In this document: piece after piece, positions 9,019-17,032 of the stretch
How the letters are laid out: the number at the start of each line of letters is the position of its first letter
How positions within the stretch are numbered: position 1 is the first letter of the stretch
NCBI GenBank assembly: GCA_003427395.1
Contig: BFEA01000003.1
Coordinates: 966,854 to 990,870 of the forward strand
Direction: 5' to 3'
Length of the DNA stretch: 24,017 bases
From: Chara braunii
Lineage: Eukaryota; Streptophyta; Charophyceae; Charales; Characeae
Notes under the pieces: generated by a model
The model's database searches: none
Seen by the model: the letters and a program-made list of their open reading frames with translations, nothing else
Told to the model about the DNA's origin: nothing
Program-made: the position numbers and the translations under genes

Positions 9019-9850
9019 GGAGGGGTCATACCGCCTTCGAGGCTCCGCCGCAGAAGATCAACTCCTCCCTGACCTGCGGCAGCAGCCGGTCGTGCCTGCA
9101 TGCCCGCCATTAGACGTTCGCCTACTGCCTGTCTCGTCGAAGCCCTTCTCTTGCGTTGTTGTTTCCACGGCCGCCACGAAAAACACGCATGGAGGAAGAA
9201 GACGACAATGAGTACTAGCAGAGGCAATCTCCTCCGCACGTCAGCCATGAAAATTCACCTCTGCAGCCGCCCTCGCACGTGACCACTGCAGATGTGTGTT
9301 TCGACATGCCCGGGACAAGGGCGCTCGACCTTCATATGCGGACAACCATCACAGAAGATGACGAACACGCCCGCCTTCCTTTTGAAATTCGATCGTTGCA
9401 GCCCGCGCTGCCCAAAAGCGGCTCCGTCTGTCGTCCTGCGCACGTCGATGTCGCACTCCTCATCTCGCAAGCGACCCAATGGTCCAGTACGGGCATCCAC
9501 CCGCGAACGCTCGGCCCTCCGCGCTCCACCCCCTCTGCCAATGGCTACCGTGCGTGGCCGTTGCCCGCGTCGAGCCGCAGAAAACCTTCGATGTCCGACC
9601 ACCGACTCGACAGACCACTTGTGGACCACCAACGAGTGTCGACGGTGCCATGCGCATGACACAACGACTCCGTGAAACGCGGGAATCCTAAATTTTTCAG
9701 TAGGTCGGAGGCTACTGGAAAATTTAGAACGATTTTGCCAGGGGAATCCTAAATCTTTTAGGACTCGTCCTAACGCCGTTTTCACATTTTCGATCTTCGA
9801 TTTCGTTTTAGGACTGTGTGCAACGAGGACGCAATCCTAAAAAACGGCAT
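9019..9850. other. Right subterminal region of the Harbinger element
   Basis: This is the 5' region of the Myb gene up to the right terminal repeat. The frames at 8802-9248 and 9255-9785 on the minus strand lack recognisable motifs. Near the end are a 16-bp hairpin (9688-9727), repeated GGGAATCCTAAAT strings (about 9681 and 9742), and AGGACTCGTCCT (9760-9771). Confidence 0.55.
9688..9727. repeat. Subterminal hairpin of the Harbinger element
   Basis: CTAAATTTTTCAGTAG (9688-9703) pairs with CTACTGGAAAATTTAG (9712-9727) at 15 of 16 positions, with an 8-base loop. It lies 150 bp inside the right end and shares the CCTAAA string with the terminal repeats. Confidence 0.75.
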
Positions 9851-9874
9851 TTTTAGGCGTCTCTAACGAGACTC
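9851..9874 (-). repeat. Right terminal inverted repeat
   Basis: 24 bp ending in TCTAACGAGACTC, the inverted partner of 1354-1377 with three differences, directly followed by the TTA duplication. Confidence 0.9.
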
Positions 9875-9877
9875 TTA
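9875..9877. repeat. Target site duplication TTA, right
   Basis: TTA directly after the right terminal inverted repeat matches TTA at 1351-1353. Confidence 0.85.
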
Positions 9878-11618
9878 CTCGTAGTGAACGAGTTTTCTCT
9901 CTATAAGGCTTCTGGAGCGGGGGTTCGTTGCTTTAGGAGTTGACTCAGAATGAACCATTCTACCGGGGGGGTGTATTTGTCGATTCGGTGGATACGGCCT
10001 GACTTTTGACATCCAAGTTTTGTGCTCGGCGAGGAGTACACTAAACCACTTCCTAGTGGGAGAGACATGCAACACTTCAAGTAATGAACCTGATAAAAAA
10101 ATTGTTCGCAAAGCAGTCTGTCATCGAAGAAGATTATGAATGTGTGGAGACGGGTGTGTCCGTGCCTAATTTTAGGTCGGCGTTAAGGTGAAATGAATGA
10201 CTTTGGAGGCACATTTCATCAAGTCAACACTGATGCAGATCGATTACCTTGTCGGTTGCATCGATGTTATTATCAGAGCGAACTCTTCGTTGGTGGTTGA
10301 ATGATTTTTTTATTTATGAAGTTCGACCCGATGTGGTCGGGTTTATTTTGGTCTTGTGTTATTGAATATATCGGTTATGATCACAAATTGTATATATTTC
10401 TGTTGACTACAGTCGACTTCTTTTGAAGTAACTGAGTGCGGTTATTATTACTTTCGTTTGATTGTGTGTCGAAGGGAGTAGGATTCAGTTGAGGGTTTTA
10501 CGCTTGGTTGAGACCGTCCTAGTCGACAGACGTACGCTTTGTACTTAGGAGATGAGCGTCCCGAGGGAAGAACGACGTTCGGGTCCACTTGTCGTTAACC
10601 AAGCGTATCTATACTACAGCGAATGAGCAAATGCCCTCAGATGATCTACCTCTGCGATTGCATCTAAAAACTTTCATACGTGGGTCAGTCGTTCGGTAGG
10701 GATACACCCCATGAGTGGTGACAACCCCTTAGGGAAGGTAAGTTGTGCCCCACAGAAACCTATCCTGTTGTAGGGGACCGTAAAAGTACATCTAGCGCAC
10801 TCGGCTAGAGCTGTGAGGAATGACTCGACCGCGGCCGTCTCAGCGGTTCACGGGGTTACTATGCGTTGTTTTCAAGTTGTCTCTTATTTTGTTTTAGTTT
10901 ACTCTTGTTTGACATTACCGGAATGGCTCCCCCGCTTTGCAAAAAGGCGAGAGCCAATGCGCATGACACTGGGGTATCGTGAGAACAAGGGAAAAAGGCC
11001 TGTGCAGAGGGGGAAGTCGGGGGAAGGGAGGAGGTGTTTCAAGGGACGTGCAATGTGGAGGGGGTACCAGGGAGGGGGGCAAAGGAGAGGACAAAGGGAG
11101 GGGTTGTGGCATGGGGAGAGAGATCAGGGGGCGGAGGCTAGAAGAAGGTGTTGGAAGTGAAGAAACAGGGGGTGGAATACTGAGGGATAAGGAAGAGGGG
11201 GTATGGGGACGGGGGGAAAGCAGGAAGGGGTAATGGTAGGAATGGGGTTAAGGTAACTCTAATCTAGTTCTTTAGTAAAGACGCAGGGCCTAAAATGGCT
11301 CAGCTTCTACTTTGTCCTCTTGTGTGGACCTTCCAACAGCGATGGGTGTTGCGGCCCTCCGACGGACCTTTCAACCGAGTTGCCAGGTAATGCGTCCTAT
11401 TCCACATAAGAGAACTTCCTACTCGCTACTTATCTCATCCTGACTATTCCTAATGTTCTCCAAAAGTCACCTACTCTGATGCTTTCAAAAGTCCTCGGCT
11501 CTTCTCCTGAGTGGGCATAAGGTCAGGATGGACTAATGCTTGTCATACCCTCAGGAGCGTTCGGCTTTTTCCATCTTGCATTCACAAGTCCCTCCATTCT
11601 ACAATGCTGTGTAGCTAA
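9878..11618. other. Spacer, no gene seen
   Basis: No convincing reading frame. It holds an 11-bp perfect inverted repeat (TACGCTTGGTT at 10499-10509 with AACCAAGCGTA at 10597-10607), a G/A-rich tract (about 10985-11235), and otherwise unremarkable sequence up to the TAA that flanks the next mobile element. Confidence 0.55.
10985..11235 (+). repeat. G/A-rich low-complexity tract
   Basis: About 250 bases strongly enriched in G and A on the plus strand, with many runs of three to six G (GGGGG near 11009 and 11075). Such polypurine sequence can form triplex or G-quadruplex structures (established for such sequence in general). The open frames across it are low-complexity. Confidence 0.7.
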
Positions 11619-12099
11619 GGGCCTCGTCGGACGGTAAAAAAAACGAAAAGAAAAACGAAATCGTTTCGTGAGTGAGTCGCCGCACAGCTTACACATGATT
11701 TTTGTCAGGAGCAATGCGCGAATTCTATTAGAAAAAGGATTCGCGAGGAAAACACATGGAAGACTGCCACCCAGCCTGCAAAACACACAAACCCGTAGGT
11801 CCTCGACGACGATGGTGGAAGCCCTGTGAATCCTCACGAGTGCACCGCAAAGATCCAAACGGTATCCATCCAAATTCTTGGACCGTAGTGCTTGCCAGGC
11901 TTCACAGAAACTCGTTAGGGCAACACCGCATGGATATTCGCGTGTGCTATGAGGCAGTGAGCTATGTAACACCCGCGGACGCGTCCGCGAGGTCGAGCTC
12001 GGATCGCGGACCCAAATGCGTCCGCATCCGTGGCCTACCTGGTCCGCACCGCGAACACGATTTTACACGAATTTTTCTGAATTAAATAATAGGTAGAAA

Positions 12100-12149
12100 A
12101 ATATATATATATATATGGGGTTGTAGGGAATTTTAAGCCCTACAACCCC
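12100..12149. repeat. AT microsatellite and perfect 12-bp hairpin
   Basis: An (AT)n run (12100-12116) is followed by GGGGTTGTAGGG (12117-12128), a 9-base loop, the exact inverse CCCTACAACCCC (12138-12149), and a T-run. It lies inside the nested element. It resembles a stem-loop plus T-run terminator in form, but no function can be assigned. Confidence 0.85.
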
Positions 12150-12366
12150 TTTTTTTTTTTTTTGAATCCGACTTTGTTTAGGATTTAAAAAAAATCAAAA
12201 ACGAAATTGGATTTTAAGATAATTAAAAAATATATATATAAAGAAAAACAGAATTTTTTTTTGGTCATTTTTTATCATGAGATATATGGTCCGTGAGTTT
12301 ACCTGTAATTTTTTAGAAATAAATTTATGTTTTTTGCAGAAGTATGAGGTGTTTTGAAAAAATGCA

Positions 12367-13163
12367 NNNNNNNNNNNNNNNNNNNNNNNNNNNNNNNNNN
12401 NNNNNNNNNNNNNNNNNNNNNNNNNNNNNNNNNNNNNNNNNNNNNNNNNNNNNNNNNNNNNNNNNNNNNNNNNNNNNNNNNNNNNNNNNNNNNNNNNNNN
12501 NNNNNNNNNNNNNNNNNNNNNNNNNNNNNNNNNNNNNNNNNNNNNNNNNNNNNNNNNNNNNNNNNNNNNNNNNNNNNNNNNNNNNNNNNNNNNNNNNNNN
12601 NNNNNNNNNNNNNNNNNNNNNNNNNNNNNNNNNNNNNNNNNNNNNNNNNNNNNNNNNNNNNNNNNNNNNNNNNNNNNNNNNNNNNNNNNNNNNNNNNNNN
12701 NNNNNNNNNNNNNNNNNNNNNNNNNNNNNNNNNNNNNNNNNNNNNNNNNNNNNNNNNNNNNNNNNNNNNNNNNNNNNNNNNNNNNNNNNNNNNNNNNNNN
12801 NNNNNNNNNNNNNNNNNNNNNNNNNNNNNNNNNNNNNNNNNNNNNNNNNNNNNNNNNNNNNNNNNNNNNNNNNNNNNNNNNNNNNNNNNNNNNNNNNNNN
12901 NNNNNNNNNNNNNNNNNNNNNNNNNNNNNNNNNNNNNNNNNNNNNNNNNNNNNNNNNNNNNNNNNNNNNNNNNNNNNNNNNNNNNNNNNNNNNNNNNNNN
13001 NNNNNNNNNNNNNNNNNNNNNNNNNNNNNNNNNNNNNNNNNNNNNNNNNNNNNNNNNNNNNNNNNNNNNNNNNNNNNNNNNNNNNNNNNNNNNNNNNNNN
13101 NNNNNNNNNNNNNNNNNNNNNNNNNNNNNNNNNNNNNNNNNNNNNNNNNNNNNNNNNNNNNNN
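12367..13163. other. Assembly gap (797 N)
   Basis: Unknown bases throughout. Any open frame spanning them is an artefact. The gap falls in the middle of the nested element, probably because of repetitive or GC-extreme sequence. Confidence 1.
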
Positions 13164-13996
13164 CCCTTACCCCCCCAACCAAAAATTTGATTTTTTTCGT
13201 TTTTTTTTGCCTGATGGGGTGGGGCTGGGGTTGCGCCGCCACGTGGCGCTTCCGGATTCCTAAACCCCCTTCCCCAGCGGTCGCCACGCGTCCGCGCGGA
13301 CGCGTCCGCGGGGTCGCGGACTCGGCCGCGGCTGCGGACTTAGCCGCGCCTGTCCGCCGCCGAGGGTGTTACATAGGCAGTGAGCACAGAAACGAGGCGA
13401 AACGGTGAAATAGGGCCTCACGAGCCCTCGCGTTTTAAGGTCGTTTTCGTTTCGTTTTTCTTACCGTCCGGGGAGACCCTAAAGGAGGGCAAACTGTGGC
13501 TGTAAAATTTATTCAGACAGCCATCGAAATTTTCAGCCCTTAGACAGATGTGTGGAGAGCTACTATAGACGGTAGAAAAGGCCAATGGGGACTGAACCCA
13601 AGAGCTCCTGAATGCCAACTGAGGACATACTCACACTAGGACTGTTTTAGTTATTTCTGGGGCGAATTGTGGCCAGATGCATACAGGTGTGGCCGAAATT
13701 ACTGTATGATGCATTCTGGAACGTTCTCGTGTGAGTACACTCTCAGCCAAGCCGCTGTATCCCCCACGTTTTTTTTGGCCTGCGAGAGATCTCTTCACGC
13801 GTTCCAGATTTTTGTTTTTGGGTGAACGTTTTTTCTTACTTTTGTTTCCTTTCTTTTCTTTTTTTGTGCAAACAAGGGAATGCACCCTTTCTATTTTTCC
13901 TATTTTTAAAAGGGCGACGGGCTTGAGAGCTATCATCATTGAGCTGACCGGCCCTGGCAATTCAGGCAATTCAGAAATATCTGTTTTTTTTATAAC

Positions 13997-14068
13997 AGAA
14001 CCATAATCTGGATTCGAACTCTGCACGGTATTTCAACAGTTCATGGGTGTACCCGCCGAGCTGGCTCT
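13997..14068 (-). ncRNA. tRNA-like sequence, possible SINE head
   Basis: On the minus strand the 72-mer opens with AGAGCCA and closes with TGGTTCT. These form a seven-pair acceptor-like stem with one G-T pair. CAGCTCGGCGGGTACA resembles a Pol III A box with D-loop GG, and AGTTCGAATCC is nearly a perfect B box; the spacing and total length fit a tRNA. The anticodon and T stems do not pair, so it is not an intact tRNA. An A-run (ATAAAAAAAACAG) follows the 3' end, as in retroposed tRNA-derived SINEs. Confidence 0.45.
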
Positions 14069-14289
14069 TGGGTAGGGAACGCAAAGAAGAGGGAAACTGA
14101 GGTCAGCATATCCCGACAAAAGCGCGTGCGGGGGTCCAAGTCCCATCACGACTGCAGCAAGTTGCAGCAAGTTCCAGCACCTCATGGAACGTTCCGGACC
14201 AGTTGTGATTTGGGGACGTTCGATTCAAACACCTCAGGGCTATACTGTGGCCACCCTGAGAGACGCTTGAAGATTACAAGATCTCGCTG

Positions 14290-14383
14290 CTACCGTCTTC
14301 ACCCGAATAGAACGTCCGGTCATTATCGCTGCATCTGGACTGCAGGTTGGGCCAATGCAGCTCTATTCGGGTGAAGACGGTAG
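14290..14383. repeat. Perfect 22-bp inverted repeat, 50-bp spacer
   Basis: Arm one is 14290-14311, beginning CTACCGTCTTCACCCG. Arm two, 14362-14383, is its exact inverse. Within the spacer GCTGCAT and ATGCAGC form a second, inner 7-bp pair. A transcript would fold into a 94-base hairpin. It may be the core of a miniature element or a small-RNA precursor; neither is shown. Confidence 0.85.
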
Positions 14384-14602
14384 TGGCTTGGCCCCCTGGC
14401 GAGGTCCACTCGCCGGGACTTCGAGTTCCAGATGGTCGATTACAATGATCGGCGGTCAGGAACAAGAGATCGATGTAAACCGGACTCTGCCTTTCGGGGT
14501 ATTTTGTTAACGTGGCCACCGCACGGCCGTTAGATGTGCCGTTAGATGTTTCGTATGGGATGGGTGGAATCGGTGCATTTTCGAAACCATTTTTAAACAC
14601 CC

Positions 14603-14722
14603 GGGGCAGGGTCCAACTAGCGCTCGTTTCTCAGCCGTGGCCGTCGATCTTCCCAACATACGGCGCGAAATGAAAAAACTCGCGCTAGCGGGACCCTGTC
14701 CCCGCCAGTGGGACTCTGCCCC
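14603..14722. repeat. 120-bp palindromic element
   Basis: The left string GGGGCAGGGTCCAACTAGCG (from 14603) is matched inverted at the right end (14703-14722; 17 of 20). It is matched again slightly further in (GGGACAGGGTCCCGCTAGCG, inverted, ending about 14704), so the right end carries the terminal motif twice. No target duplication is evident. Likely a miniature inverted-repeat element. Confidence 0.55.
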
Positions 14723-14879
14723 GAGGTAGAGCGCTCTCTCGCTTTGGTCGACGGTAGGAGAAACCTGTCACCCAAGAGGTGTTGCGTTCTGCTTTTAATG
14801 CGATCTGTGTACACAATTCGCGTCGGTGATTGTGGTGACAAAAGCTCCGAGCTTTCCTCCTGAGTTGCCAGTTCGTGTA

Positions 14880-15476
14880 ATGGGTCGTGAAGGTTGCTCG
14901 TCTTGTGTCACGCGTGCTGCGTGGGAGAACGAGATGGATGACTCTGTCGGTTATGACACCTGGCGGTCTTATGCCCGTGCCCCAGAGAAAATTGATGACA
15001 GATTGGTATGCTTGGACTTGAAGACGAGGGCCAAAGTGTCGGAGCTGTTTCTTCTCGGAGGTCCTGAATGTGTAGACGTCGCGCTCCGTCTTCTTGTCCC
15101 CAGTGGTGGTGGTATGCTGAGCAAAGGATGCGGGTCCAAGGAGCGGACAAGGATTTACGGCAAGGTTGCCGATTTGGGAGGGTTGCGCGCTATGCGTCTT
15201 GCTGCGAACATGGTTCGCGATGTCGGGGCTACCGGGGTGTGCCCGTCCCCGACGTGGGGAAGCGGGGCCTTCTGCGACCACAGGAAGTTATTGTTGACGA
15301 TGCCATCGGCAGATTGCCGTGCACCGCTGCCTGAGTGCCAGGTAGATGACCTGTCAATGCCATGGCCCGGAGGCAGAGGAGGTGTCGGTTGGAAGGGACG
15401 ATGGATCCTCCATCATGACGAGAGGAAGAAGCTACTGAGGGAGCTTCATTGCTTTGGCGGATCGGAAGCCCTTGAG
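14880..15476 (+). CDS. Repeat-protein gene, first supported exon
   Basis: The frame is closed upstream by TAA at 14796, and ATG 14880 (MGREGCSSC) is the first ATG. Either this is the true start, or an earlier exon joins at an acceptor such as GTTGCCAG just before it. The exon ends at GAG|GTGAGA (15476, phase 0), after which composition turns AT-rich. The protein has a helical repeat, KVSELFLLGGPECVDVALRL followed by RIYGKVADLGGLRAMRLAAN, a Cys/Pro/Gly-rich linker, and the start of a second repeat, LLRELHCFGGSEALE. The same Gly-Gly pattern recurs in the later exons, which ties this exon to them. Family not recognised. Function and cell location unknown; no signal peptide or membrane segment is visible. 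Confidence 0.65.
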
Positions 15477-16719
15477 GTGAGATATACACACACGTCTATA
15501 TCAATATTTTGCGTACAGCTACGCTGCATCAGGTACGTGCATTTACTACGTTTGTCGCAAATCTAGGAAAGTTATATTTGTACGTGCGTTGCTTGGCGAC
15601 TTCTAATCTATCTGGATTTGTAGCTGTGATTGTCTTAATCATGCCATGGCGCCGATGTCAGATGATCGTTTCTTAATGTTATCTCCATTGCCAACTGATG
15701 TTGGACACTGGAATTTGCTCGAACCTCGTCTGTCAGTGTGTTCTTTACCATGTTTGAACGGACGTTATACTGCACAGTTCCTGTAGTGTGCACATGTTAC
15801 TCTCCGTCGCGCCTGAGCGGGTGAGATTTTCGTACACCGGCCTTGGATTTTTTCCCTTAACACGATTGCAGTCGTTTTGATAAAACAGACTGTTTTTTTT
15901 TCCCCCCCGACGAAAGAAAATTGTGCTTCCTTTTGATTTTCGGAGTTGTGAAATGCTAGAGACCCTCCTTGAGAGTTTGTGACGATAATCACATCATGTT
16001 TTTTCTAGACTAAGGCCGTACTTACACTAGGTCTAACTGAACTGTATCCGATGGCAGTGATGGCCCGACCTGTATGTATGTAGCCGCAATCACGTCCTGA
16101 AATTAGAAAAAAAGTCCTAGCGTGATCATGCCGTAAATCGGTACTAAATACGGGCCGCATTTCTGCAAGCCACCTCACTGAAACCTACCGTAAGTATGCT
16201 TTCGAAAGTATATCTTTTGTTGTGACTAATAGCCCCAAAATCCCTGCGATCTCTGTTTCTCCCACTAACTCCTCCCCGCAACGTCGCTATCGGTATGATG
16301 AATGAACTATTGCATTGCATTCAACCTCTTACATTGCGGTCTGCAGCTGCGCCTTGGGTCGTCATTTTCGAGGTACGAAGTTTTGAGGGCAATAAAGTCC
16401 GTTGTCGAGTCTGTTATTGAACCGGTCACAGTAATTAATGCATTTATCGTTCATGCGAAGTGTATGGCAGTTGCGCCTTGCGTATGTACGCTGTCGGATT
16501 CTCTTGATGTGGCAAAGCTGGGTTTCGTTTGCCGATTCCACGAAATAGATTGTGCGACGTTCATTCCTGCTCTTCGCTTTCTTTTGAAAAGTTCTCTGGC
16601 ACTCCTTGAAGTCCTGAGTGCCGTCGTTTAGTGCGCACAGGCATAATAATTTGCCCGATTGGTTCGTGGCTGTCTGTCCCTGCGGGGCGATGGAATCGTC
16701 CTTGTGGGTTGGTGAGCAG
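15477..16719 (+). other. Intron 1 of the repeat-protein gene
   Basis: It begins GTGAGA and the best phase-matched end is GGTGAGCAG at 16719; an alternative acceptor is three bases earlier. It is T-rich with many stops. A 109-codon open frame (16302-16631) lies inside but shows no domain. A miniature inverted-repeat element may sit at 16011-16200. An alternative acceptor, GCGCACAG near 16639, would give a longer exon 2 but not in a matching phase. Confidence 0.5.
16011..16200. repeat. Possible MITE in intron 1
   Basis: TACTTACACTAGGTCTAACT (from 16019) matches, inverted, the sequence ending at 16196 (TACTTACGGTAGGTTTCAGT read inverted); 17 of 22 positions agree. Inner AATCACG / CGTGAT strings add partial fold-back. 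Ends and target duplication are not clear. Confidence 0.4.
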
Positions 16720-17032
16720 ATGGCAGAGGTCTTGACACAGACGGCCTATCGGCTCGGGAGGAGGGAGTGTAATCAGCTGTACGCCCGACTCTTCAAGGTG
16801 ACGGGGTATCGGGGTCTGCTGGCGGGGTCTCGCATTGCCGAAGATAGCGAGTTTTGGCGCGAGTATGATTGCGCGCTGGAGCAGGAATCTCCCGCCGACA
16901 TGTGCGGCAACGTCGGTTCCGCTCTTCCCGGCCCCAGACTAAGCGCGTCCGAGCTGGCAGCTCAGCTTTTGCAGAGATTGGAACGGGCGTGTGGCGGAGA
17001 GGTGCGCCAACGAGTGGAGGAGATTCTTCTCG
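16720..17032 (+). CDS. Repeat-protein gene, exon 2
   Basis: It starts after GGTGAGCAG (MAEVLTQTAYRLGRRECNQL) and ends at CTTCTCG|GTGAGT (17032, phase 1). It carries the rest of a repeat (YRGLLAGSRIAEDSEFW) and, near its end, ELAAQLLQRLERACGGEV. That matches the repeat pattern Leu-x-x-Leu ... Gly-Gly-x-x-x followed by VEEILL. The 5' boundary is less sure than the 3' one: VGEQ directly upstream of the chosen start would fit the repeat pattern even better, but lacks an AG acceptor in front of it. Confidence 0.6.

Larger units (their letters stand above)
1354..9874 (+). mobile_element. PIF/Harbinger DNA transposon, 8.5 kb, three genes
   Basis: The left end begins GGGTCTCGTTAGACACTC at 1354. The right end, read inverted from 9874, begins GAGTCTCGTTAGAGACGC. 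Over 24 bp the ends match at 21 positions. TTA flanks both sides (1351-1353 and 9875-9877), which is the three-base TWA target duplication known for the PIF/Harbinger superfamily. The interior encodes a DDE transposase of that superfamily and a Myb/SANT-like protein, the standard pair, plus an unrecognised third gene. The motif GACTCGTCCTA lies near both ends (1402-1412 and 9762-9772). Transposase and third gene converge; Myb and third gene are in tandem on the minus strand. All three frames carry lesions, so this copy may not be autonomous, although the ends look intact. Confidence 0.93.
11963..13375. mobile_element. Nested element with 10-bp target duplication (Mutator-like?)
   Basis: The ends are TATGTAACACCC (11963-11974) and its inverse GGGTGTTACATA (13364-13375). 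The direct repeat GGCAGTGAGC lies on both sides (11953-11962 and 13376-13385), a 10-bp target duplication. Close to each end is the palindrome CGCGGACGCGTCCGCG (11974-11989 and 13295-13310), and more GCGTCCGC/GCGGAC strings surround them. Duplications of 8-11 bp are typical of Mutator-like elements, but KDZ and hAT elements give about 8 bp, so the superfamily is uncertain. About half of the interior is unknown sequence (the gap), so coding content cannot be judged. Confidence 0.7.
11619..13479. mobile_element. PIF/Harbinger-type MITE, split by another insertion
   Basis: The left end is GGGCCTCGTCGGACGGTAA at 11619. The right end, inverted from 13479, is GGGTCTCCCCGGACGGTAA. A/C/G-rich similarity continues for about 40 bp (AAAAACGAAA-type strings). 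TAA flanks both sides (11616-11618 and 13480-13482), the PIF/Harbinger target type. The ends resemble those of the 8.5-kb element (GGGTCTCGT). Without the inner insertion and its duplicated target the element would be about 438 bp with no coding capacity, so it is a non-autonomous miniature element. Cross-mobilisation by a related transposase is inference. Confidence 0.75.
13480..14879. other. Repeat-rich spacer before the host gene
   Basis: No protein gene is seen. It contains a tRNA-like 72-mer (13997-14068), a perfect 22-bp inverted repeat (14290-14383), and a short palindromic element (14603-14722). The frame of the host gene's first supported exon is closed upstream by a TAA at 14796-14798. 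Confidence 0.6.

Noticed and set aside
8802-9248. Minus-strand frame with a signal-peptide-like start (LPLLVLIVVFFLHACFSW)
   Set aside because: It overlaps the N-terminal part of the Myb gene in another frame and its remainder is Arg-rich shadow sequence; no support as a secreted protein.
11963-13375. LTR retrotransposon or solo LTR (ends TGTAACACCC)
   Set aside because: The ends are inverted, not direct, repeats, and the target duplication is 10 bp rather than 4-6 bp.
12325-13408. Frames of about 280-350 codons around the gap
   Set aside because: Almost all residues are unknown because they are translated through N.
16302-16631. 109-codon open frame in intron 1
   Set aside because: It starts with ATG but shows no known motif and sits inside a supported intron; not enough to call a gene.
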